NCBI GenBank assembly: GCA_002238585.1
Contig: MPMQ01000013.1
Location: 1-64,000 of the forward strand
Origin: Kistimonas sp. bin40
GTDB taxonomy: Bacteria; Pseudomonadota; Gammaproteobacteria; Pseudomonadales; Endozoicomonadaceae
Direction: 5' to 3'
DNA length: 64,000 nt
The position numbers and the translations under genes are program-made. This document shows positions 56,921 to 64,000 of this stretch, piece after piece. The notes under the pieces are model-generated. The model saw only the letters and a program-made list of their open reading frames with translations. It had not been told where the DNA came from and made no database searches. The stretch's first letter is position 1; each line of letters starts with the position of its first letter.

Positions 56921-58849
56921 ATGACAGACTCTGCCTCCAAGTACCGGCGACCTCCACCGGATAACCCTATGCTGCATACGCCCATCATGTCCTCTGCCTC
57001 AGTGCCTGTAGCAGACCAGCCACAGCAAGCAGGGCATGGCTCCACCCGAAACACAGCTGCTGCACCTGCCTACCCGCATAACGACTGCGGCACAGCCTGC
57101 GGTCGGCCCTGTGACCTGAGAAAAACCCTGCACGCCCGCACCCGAAAAAAACTCTCTGTCTGTCAAGATGAAACTTGTGTGCATTCTTTCAAAAACCAAA
57201 GCGGTCTGAGATACCACGGACGCACTGTCCATGCCGAAAACAGACCTTTGCTCTGCCCCCATGAAAACTGTGTCTTTTCATGCGTACGCGCGTTCAACCT
57301 GACACGACACCTGCGCATCCACTCAGGAAGCAAACCCTTTGTCTGCCCCCATGAGAACTGTGTCCGTGCGTTCGCACAATCAGGAACTCTGAAAAGACAC
57401 TTGCGCGCCCACTCAGGAGAAAAACCCTTTGTCTGCCCACACGAAGGCTGTGTCCATGCGTTCGCACAACAGGACGACCTGAAAAGACACGGGCACGTCC
57501 ATTCAGGAGAAAAACCCTTTGTCTGCCTCTATGACGGCTGTGGGTGTTCGTTCGTAACAGCAAGCAACCTGAAAGTACATGTTCGCATCCACTTAAAAGA
57601 AAAACCCTTTGTCTGCCTCTATGACGGCTGTGGGTATTCGTGCACAACATCAAGCAACCTGAAAGTACATGTTCGCGTCCACTCGAAAGAAAAACCCTTT
57701 GCCTGCCTTTATGACGGCTGTGGGTATTCGTGCACAACATCAAGCAACCTGAAAGTACATGTTCGCGTCCACTCAAAAGAAAAACCCTTTGCCTTCCCCT
57801 ATGACAGCTGTGGATATTTGTCTTCAATATCAAACAACCTGAAAAGACATTTTTCCATCTACGCAGGAAAAAAACCCTTTGTCTGTCAACATGAAGGCTG
57901 TAGATATGCGTTCGCTCAACGCTCCGACCTGAGAAGACACTTGCGCGTCCACACCGGTGAAAAACCCTTTGCCTGTCAACATGAAGGCTGTGGATATTCG
58001 TTCGCTCAACGCGCCGACCTGAGAAGACACGAGCGCGTCCACACCGGTGAAAAACCCTTTGCCTGTCAATATGAGGGCTGTAGACATTCCTTCTCACGAG
58101 TAGAGAGTCTGGCAAATCACTTGCGCATCCACAGGGGAGAAAAGCCTTTTATCTGTCTACAGGAAGGCTGTGGATATTCCTCCACGAACTCCAATAATCT
58201 GAAAAAACATCTGCGCATCCACACCGGCCAGCGGCCTTATGTCTGTCCTGACGAGGGGCATGAGAAAACGTCTGCGCATAAAAACTCGGATCCCTTCCGG
58301 GCCCTGTCCCCTGACAGCGAAAGGCGCTATCGCCGTTGGCCAGCAGCAGGCGAGTGGTCCCGCAGTCTCCCATCGAGTCTGAAAACACATCTGCGCCGGC
58401 ACACCGGCAACCGGGCTCGTTTCTATCCTGACGGAACCCCTGGCCTGAAAAGCACGGCAAACCAGATGCCCAAACCTCAGGCTTTCATTCGTCCCCATGC
58501 CCCAGCGGCCCTGCCTGCCCAGCCCGGACCTGCCCGTTCTGGTTCACACCGGCATCGGCCATGGCAAGCGCATCAGTTGAGCCAGGCTCGGAGCGCAGCC
58601 TTGCCCACCTCCGGTAAAACCAGTCGTTCATCCCTGCAAGGCCGGCTGCGGGATTTTCCTGCGCAAGAGAACAGCAGTCATGGAATCCTGGCTGTCAAAA
58701 GGACCACCAGCGCAAACCGGGCATGCCACTACTGCCCCGCTATCGCCTGGGTATCCGGTGGTGTTGTTCACCTGCCTCCCTCACCGGGAACACAAAACCC
58801 TGGCGGGCCAAACCTGTGGCCGCCCGTTGTCAGCCGCTCATCGCTCTGA
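56921..58849 (+). CDS. Poly-C2H2 zinc-finger protein 4
   Basis: A 642-residue protein from ATG 56921 (GAGG nine bases ahead); an in-frame ATG at 56891 adds [10 protein letters not shown], which matches the N-termini of proteins 3 and 7, and may be the ancestral start. There are 11 intact fingers plus one dead finger (Cys to Phe and last His to Tyr, near 57.80 kb). Two adjacent fingers (57.61 and 57.70 kb) are almost identical over 90 bp. Decayed fingers and the family tail follow, the tail ending like that of protein 1 ([14 protein letters not shown]). Confidence 0.88.
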
Positions 58850-59186
58850 AGAAGGGTGCCCAAGCCTCACCGAACCGCTTGAACTGATGAAGTGAAGGCG
58901 CCTCTCCTGGTGCCACAAAAGACGACTCGGCACCCGCAGGGACCCTGGCGGCCACAAGGCTTTTTCCCCGACAGACTGCAAGCAGGGCCCCAACGTCCTT
59001 CTCCCTGATGACTCCAACAGACAAGGGCGCAGTCGCTGATACCATGATCAAGAGCCGCTGCTGATATCAGGCCAAACTCAGCATGAAGCTCCCCCGTTTT
59101 TTGTTGCTCGACACGAGGCAACACCCGCCAGAGCCCCGCGAAGAGAGGCGCAATCGAGATGACAATATGGTCACCAGGACGGATAA
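58850..59186. other. Spacer between zinc-finger genes 4 and 5
   Basis: No gene. It matches the 53.0-53.37 kb spacer along most of its length, ending in the shared leader (CGCAATCGAGATGACAA-type). Confidence 0.6.
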
Positions 59187-61019
59187 GTGGAGGCAGACTG
59201 TTCCTCCAAACGCCGACAGCCTTCACCGGACAACCCTATGCTGCATACAGCCACCAGCTCCTCTGCCTCAGCACCTGTAACAGGGCAGCCGCAGCATGCA
59301 GGACACCACTCCAGCCGAAAAACAGCTGCTGCTCTGGCACAACACTTGCGCATTCATTCAAAAGAAAACCCCTTTATCTGTCCACACGAAGGCTGTGGGC
59401 GCTCAATTTCAGGGTCAGGCAATCTGAAACAACACTTGCACGTTCACTCAAAAGGAAAAACCTTTGTCTGTCCCTATGAAAGCTGTAGACATTCGTTCGC
59501 ACAACCCGGCTCCCTGAAAAGACACTGGTACATCCACGCCGGAGAAAAACCCTTTATCTGTCCTTATGAAGGCTGTGGACGTTCGTTCAGACAATCTGGC
59601 AACAGACGAACCCACTTGCGTATCCACTCTGGAGAAAAACCTTTTGCCTGTACTTTTGAAAGCTGTGGGTATTCCTGTGCGCACGCAGAATCTCTGGCAC
59701 GGCACTTGCGCTTCCACTCGGGAGAAAAGCCCTTTGTCTGCCCACGTGAAGGCTGTAGACATTCGTTCGCACAAGCAAGCGACCTGAAAAGACACGGGTT
59801 TATCCACTCAGGAAAAAAAACCTTTGTCTGTCCACACGAAAGCTGTCGACATTCGTTCGTACGACCAGACGGTCTGAAAAGACACTGGCGCGTCCATTCA
59901 GGAGAAAACCTTTTTGCCTGTACTTTTGAAGACTGTGGGTATTCCTGTGCGCACGCAGAATCTCTGGCACGGCACTTGCGTTTCCACTCGGGAGAAAAGC
60001 CCTTTATCTGCCCACGTAAAGGCTGTAGACATTCGTTCGCACAAGCAAGTGACCTGAGAAGACACGGGCTCACCCACTCAGGAAAAAAAACCTTTGTCTG
60101 TCCACACGAAAGCTGTAGACATTCGTTCGTACGACCTGACGGTCTGAAAAGACACTGGCGCGTCCATTCAGGAGAAACAGGAGAAAACCTTTTTGCCTGT
60201 CCCTATGACGGCTGTGGCTATTTGTCCACAAAACCACGCAGCCTGAAAGTACATGTTCACGTCCACTCTCGCGAAAAACCCTTTGTCTGTTCACAGGAAG
60301 GCTGTGGACGTGCATTCGCACAATCACGCACCCTGAAAGCACATTTTCACATCCACTCAGGGGAGAAAAATTTCTCCTTTTTACGTCAAGGCGGTAAATG
60401 TTCCCCCACACAAGCAAACAACCGGACAAAACACCGGCGCACCCACCTCAGCGAGCGACCTTACGTCTGTCCTTACGAAGGCCATGAAAAAACATTACTG
60501 CCAAAACACTCACTTCCCTCCCAGGTTCTGCCCCATTCCAACGGCAGGCACTATCGCTGTTTGCCAGCGACACACAAGCGGCACTTTATGCTGACATCCA
60601 CCCTGAAGACACCTCTGCGCCGACACGCCGGCAAACGGCCTTGCTTTTGGCCTGACGGAGACCATGGACAACAAATCACAGCAAACACCAGACTCACAGC
60701 CCAGGCTCTCCTTCGCACCCTTGCCTCAGAGGTACTGCCTGCCCACCCCAGACGTACCCGCTCTGGTTCACACAAGCATCAGCAGGCATGGCCGGGCGCT
60801 TTGCCCTCTGCTGCACAGACCCATCATCTACGCATGGAAAGAGGCCCGCAGGCTGCTCAGGCAAGAACGCATGACACGCATAACGCCGCACCGGCCCATG
60901 CGATCAGCGGCACAAGCCCGGCAAGCCACTACTGTTCTGTTATCGTCCGTGTGTCCAGCGGCATTGTTTACAAGCCCTCACCACCGGGAAAACAAAATTC
61001 TGGTTGGACACATCTATAA
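59187..61019 (+). CDS. Poly-C2H2 zinc-finger protein 5
   Basis: A 610-residue protein from GTG 59187, aligned with the ATG of gene 1 and preceded by AGGA. The N-terminal leader joins straight to the second half of a finger (AALAQHLRIH), whereas protein 1 has about four more fingers between these points; this is an in-frame deletion. Eleven intact fingers follow. A block of three fingers is duplicated in tandem: the copies near 59.65-59.91 and 59.92-60.18 kb are offset by exactly 270 bp. The second copy is followed by a GETGEN insertion in the linker. Decayed fingers and the shared tail end the protein. Confidence 0.87.
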   Translation: MEADCSSKRRQPSPDNPMLHTATSSSASAPVTGQPQHAGHHSSRKTAAALAQHLRIHSKENPFICPHEGCGRSISGSGNLKQHLHVHSKGKTFVCPYESCRHSFAQPGSLKRHWYIHAGEKPFICPYEGCGRSFRQSGNRRTHLRIHSGEKPFACTFESCGYSCAHAESLARHLRFHSGEKPFVCPREGCRHSFAQASDLKRHGFIHSGKKTFVCPHESCRHSFVRPDGLKRHWRVHSGENLFACTFEDCGYSCAHAESLARHLRFHSGEKPFICPRKGCRHSFAQASDLRRHGLTHSGKKTFVCPHESCRHSFVRPDGLKRHWRVHSGETGENLFACPYDGCGYLSTKPRSLKVHVHVHSREKPFVCSQEGCGRAFAQSRTLKAHFHIHSGEKNFSFLRQGGKCSPTQANNRTKHRRTHLSERPYVCPYEGHEKTLLPKHSLPSQVLPHSNGRHYRCLPATHKRHFMLTSTLKTPLRRHAGKRPCFWPDGDHGQQITANTRLTAQALLRTLASEVLPAHPRRTRSGSHKHQQAWPGALPSAAQTHHLRMERGPQAAQARTHDTHNAAPAHAISGTSPASHYCSVIVRVSSGIVYKPSPPGKQNSGWTHL

Positions 61020-61349
61020 CGGGAGACTTTCAGCCGCTCCCCGTTGTGAAAAGGAGCACCCTCCACCGCGTCCTGTTCCGGGCCGACTTGCGACCAGGCC
61101 TTGGGGATCCTTCCGCCTGATGACTTCGACAGGCAAGGGCCAAGTCGCTGATGCCATGATCAAGAGGCGCAGCAGACATCAGGTCAAACTCACCATGAAG
61201 CTCCGCCTGTCTTTTGTCGCCCACCAGACAGCACCCGCCAGAAATAGCCCTCGCAAAGAAGCACGATCAAGATGACAGGATAGTCACCAGGACGGATAGA
61301 CAAGACAGACTCTGCCTCCAAAGGCCGACGACCTCCACCGGATAACCCT
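61020..61349. other. Spacer and damaged leader before zinc-finger gene 6
   Basis: No gene. It resembles the other zinc-finger spacers. The leader contains the family start signals in mutated form: ATGACAGGATAG at about 61271 (a stop replaces the Trp codon) and AAG where gene 4 has ATG. Confidence 0.6.
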
Positions 61350-63002
61350 ATGCTGCACACGGCCATCATGTCCTCTGCCTCGCTGCCTGTCGCAGATCAA
61401 CCACAGCACGCAGGGCACCGCTCCAGCCGAAAACCAGCTGCTGCGCGTATCTGCCCGCATACCGACTGCGACACAGCGTTCAATCGACCCGGCGACCGGC
61501 GCAGTCACCTGAGAAACCACACCGGAGAAAGCCCCTTTTTCTGTCCACAGAAAGGCTGCAGACATGCGTATGCGCAACCAGGCTACTTGCGAAGACATAG
61601 GCGCGTCCGCTCAGGCGAAAAACCCTTCGCCTGCCCCTATGACGGCTGTGGCTATTTGTCCACAACAGCAGGCAACCTGAAAGTACATGTTCGCGTCCAC
61701 TCAGGAGAAAAACCCTTTGCCTGTCCCTATGACGGCTGTGAGTATTCGTCTACAACATCAAGCAATCTGAAAGGACATTTGCGCGTCCACTCAAAAGAAA
61801 AACCCTTTGTCTGCCCCCATGACGGCTGTGGGTATTCGTCTGCAACACCAAGCAACCTGAAAGCACATTTACGCGTCCATTCAAAAACAAAACCCTTTGC
61901 CTGCCTCTATGACGGCTGTGAGTATTCGTCTGCACAATCAGGCAACCTGAAAGGACATTTGCGCGTCCACTCATCAGAAAGACCCTTTGTCTGTCCTTAT
62001 GGAGACTGTCGACATGCGTTCACACAATCAGGACACCTGAAAAAACATCTGCGTGTCCACTCAGGAGAAAAACCCTTTGTCTGTCAATATGAAGGCTGTA
62101 GACATGCGTTCGCGCAACCCGGCGCCCTGAAACGACACTGGTACATCCACACCGGAGAAAAACCCTTCGTCTGTCGATACGAGAGCTGTGGTCGCTCTTT
62201 CTCACGGGCAGACAGGCTGACAGCTCACTTGCGCATCCACTCGGGAGAAAACCCTTTTATCTGTCCACAGGAAGGCTGTGGATATTTCTCCACCGGCTCC
62301 CACGACCTGAAAAGACACCTGCGCACCCACACCGGCCAGCGACCTTACGTCTGTCCTTACGAGGGTCATGAGACACAATCTGCGCACAACAACTCAGATC
62401 TTTGCCAGGCTTTGCCCCCCGCCAACGAAAGGCGCTATCGCTGTTGGTCAGCAACAGGCGAGTGGCCCCTCAGACTACCATTGCGTCTGAAGACACATCT
62501 GCACCGGCACACCGGGAAACGGCCTTCTTCCTGTCCTGACGGAAGCCCTGGCCAAAACCTCACAGCAAACCAGATACTCAAACCCCAGGCTCCCATTCGC
62601 CCCCATGCCTCAGAGACCCTTCCTGCCCACCCCGGCCCCCCCCGCTCTGGTTCACACAAGCATCAACAGGCATGGCCGGGTGCTTTTCCTTCTGCTGCAC
62701 AGACCCATGATCTACGCATGAAAAGAGGCCCTCAGGCTGCTCAGGCAAGAACACATGACAATCATAAGGCCGCACCGGCCCGTGCGATCAGCGACACAAG
62801 CCCGGCATGCCACTACTGTTCTGTTATCGTCCGCGCGTCCGGCGGCATTGTTTACAAGCTCCCACCACCGGAAAAACAAAACTCTTTGACCACATCTATG
62901 GCCAGAGACTCTCAGCCGCTCCCCGCTGAGACACAAAGAGCCCTCCAGCGCGTCCGGTCCCGGACAGGCCTGCGAGCAGGGCCTGGGTATCCTTCCGCCT
63001 GA
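61350..63002 (+). CDS. Poly-C2H2 zinc-finger protein 6
   Basis: A 550-residue protein if it starts at ATG 61350, inside the conserved leader (M-L-H-T-A-I-M-S-S-A-S). The start used by gene 4 is AAG here and the earlier ancestral start runs into TAG, so the protein is shortened by about 15 residues or initiates poorly. It has nine intact fingers and one with the last His changed to Arg. Helices include TSSNLKGH, QSGHLKKH, QPGALKRH and RADRLTAH. The tail is shared with proteins 2 and 5. No strong ribosome site precedes 61350. Confidence 0.83.
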   Translation: MLHTAIMSSASLPVADQPQHAGHRSSRKPAAARICPHTDCDTAFNRPGDRRSHLRNHTGESPFFCPQKGCRHAYAQPGYLRRHRRVRSGEKPFACPYDGCGYLSTTAGNLKVHVRVHSGEKPFACPYDGCEYSSTTSSNLKGHLRVHSKEKPFVCPHDGCGYSSATPSNLKAHLRVHSKTKPFACLYDGCEYSSAQSGNLKGHLRVHSSERPFVCPYGDCRHAFTQSGHLKKHLRVHSGEKPFVCQYEGCRHAFAQPGALKRHWYIHTGEKPFVCRYESCGRSFSRADRLTAHLRIHSGENPFICPQEGCGYFSTGSHDLKRHLRTHTGQRPYVCPYEGHETQSAHNNSDLCQALPPANERRYRCWSATGEWPLRLPLRLKTHLHRHTGKRPSSCPDGSPGQNLTANQILKPQAPIRPHASETLPAHPGPPRSGSHKHQQAWPGAFPSAAQTHDLRMKRGPQAAQARTHDNHKAAPARAISDTSPACHYCSVIVRASGGIVYKLPPPEKQNSLTTSMARDSQPLPAETQRALQRVRSRTGLRAGPGYPSA

Positions 63003-63154
63003 TTCCTTCGCAAGGAAAGGGCGAAGACTTGTTGATGCCATGACCTGGAGCCACTGCAGACATCGGGTCAAGCTCAGCATAAACGCCGCCTGTCTTTTGT
63101 TGCCCTCCAGGCAGCCCCCGCCGGAGATGCGCATCGGGAAGGAGGTTCCTCAAA

Positions 63155-64000
63155 GTGACAGGATGGTCACAAGGGCCGCTAACTAAAGACAGACTTTGCA
63201 CTCCAACCCCTCAGTGTCGACCTCCGCCGGACAATCCTATGCAGAACACGCCCGCAGCCGCCTTCACGCCACTGTCTGTAACAGGCCATGGCAACCGGGG
63301 ACACCGCTTCCGCCGCAACAAAGTCATCGCGCGTACCTGCCCGCATAACGAATGCAGTGGAAATTTCAATCGATCCTGCGGTCTGAAAGGGCACCGGAAC
63401 ACCCGCACCGGGAAAGAACACGGCGTCTGCCCACATGAAGGCTGTGAACAGGCATTCGCACAATCAGGCGACTGGAGAAAACACTGGCGCACCCACTCCA
63501 TAACAAAGTCCTATGTCTGCCCACATGAAGGCTGTGGACGGGTATTCACACAATCAAACAATCTGACATACCACTGGCGTGCTCTTCATGCCCCAAACAA
63601 ACCCTTTTCCTGTCTCCATGCCGGCTGTGGGAAGGCGTTCGCGCAATCGAGCGATCTGAAAAGACACCTGCGCATCCACACAGAAAAAAAGCACTTTGTC
63701 TGCTCCTATAAAGACTGTGGATATTCGTCCACACGACCAAGCCATCTGAAACACCACTTGTGCATCCACTCAAGAAAACATCTTTTTGTCTGTCCAGTTG
63801 AAGGCTGTGAAAATGCGTTCGTTGAATCAGGCAGTCTAAAAAGACACTTGCGTGGCCACTCAGGAAAAAAGCCCTTTGGCTGTCCGCATGAAGGCTGTAC
63901 ATATGCGTCCGCACAATCAGGCAATATGAAAAGACACTTGCGCGTCCACTCAGGAGAAAAACCCTTTGCCTGCCTACATGAAGGTTGTACATATACGACC
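63155..64000 (+). CDS. Poly-C2H2 zinc-finger protein 7 (cut by window end)
   Basis: An open frame of 282 codons with no stop before the window edge. The start is GTG 63155, nine bases after GGAAGGAGG, giving (M)TGWSQGPLTKDRLCTPTP as in protein 3; a later ATG at 63239 is possible. A degenerate finger or two is followed by six intact C-x4-C-x12-H fingers and the beginning of a seventh (CPHEGCEQAF, CLHAGCGKAF, CPVEGCENAF and others). The linkers are more varied than in the other copies (THSITKSYVC, LHAPNKPFSC, IHSRKHLFVC), so this is the most diverged member in the window and the array continues beyond it. Confidence 0.85.
   Translation, partial: MTGWSQGPLTKDRLCTPTPQCRPPPDNPMQNTPAAAFTPLSVTGHGNRGHRFRRNKVIARTCPHNECSGNFNRSCGLKGHRNTRTGKEHGVCPHEGCEQAFAQSGDWRKHWRTHSITKSYVCPHEGCGRVFTQSNNLTYHWRALHAPNKPFSCLHAGCGKAFAQSSDLKRHLRIHTEKKHFVCSYKDCGYSSTRPSHLKHHLCIHSRKHLFVCPVEGCENAFVESGSLKRHLRGHSGKKPFGCPHEGCTYASAQSGNMKRHLRVHSGEKPFACLHEGCTYTT

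Noticed and set aside
53550..58115. Several antisense open frames of 80-270 codons across the zinc-finger arrays.
   Set aside because: The 90-bp periodic finger code creates long stop-free antisense frames; they simply mirror the fingers.
51017..64000. Zinc-finger genes as eukaryotic contamination.
   Set aside because: They are intronless, adjoin bacterial-type genes through a shared spacer, use GTG starts and Shine-Dalgarno sites in part, and are tandemly duplicated with their spacers. A chimeric assembly should still be excluded from raw reads.

Overview
The window is bacterial and most likely from a host-associated gammaproteobacterium of the Oceanospirillales/Endozoicomonadaceae type. 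The left 16 kb is ordinary gammaproteobacterial housekeeping DNA: ylqF, a complete F1Fo ATP synthase operon, parA-parB and rsmG in the classic origin-proximal order, with bacterial Shine-Dalgarno sites and GTG/TTG starts. The right 47 kb is an accessory island of eukaryote-like genes. The family-level assignment is inference; no rRNA or other marker is present.

Layout. 0.4-1.3 kb: ylqF GTPase (+). 1.3-4.9 kb: a noncoding array of about ten degenerate ~345-bp tandem units. Most units carry one TTATNCACA (DnaA-box-type) 9-mer in the same orientation and a pair of AACA(C/G)TGTT palindromes two helical turns apart. 5.8-6.4 kb: a TetR-family regulator whose leader carries the same palindrome. 6.5-16.3 kb (-): rsmG-parA-parB-atpI-atpB-atpE-atpF-atpH-atpA-atpG-atpD-atpC. 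mnmG, the usual neighbour of rsmG, is missing; the synteny breaks at a degraded IS30-like sequence. 17.2-20.1 kb (-): a StcE/TagA-like M66 protein whose zinc/catalytic motif is broken at two key residues. 20.5-50.6 kb (-): twelve paralogous proteins of about 590-640 residues, each with an N-terminal F-box and a WD40-like propeller. They are interrupted by two duplicated Bcr/CflA-type transporters, a degraded IS30 transposase and an mntA-hepT toxin-antitoxin pair. 51.0-64.0 kb (+): seven intronless genes (the last cut by the window end) encoding tandem C2H2 zinc fingers of the C-x4-C-x12-H-x3-H type with TGEKP-like linkers, about 68 intact fingers by eye.

Reading of the whole. F-box proteins recruit SCF ubiquitin ligases and poly-C2H2 proteins bind specific DNA, and neither partner system exists in bacteria. 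The simplest inference is that the island encodes two families of host-directed effectors, one acting on host ubiquitination and one on host chromatin. The two families are transcribed divergently from a ~450-bp spacer at 50.57-51.02 kb. Both are expanding by tandem duplication and, in the zinc-finger genes, by gain and loss of single fingers or finger blocks. This fits an intracellular or intranuclear symbiont or parasite of an animal. Secretion signals and host targets cannot be read from the sequence, so delivery and function remain inference.
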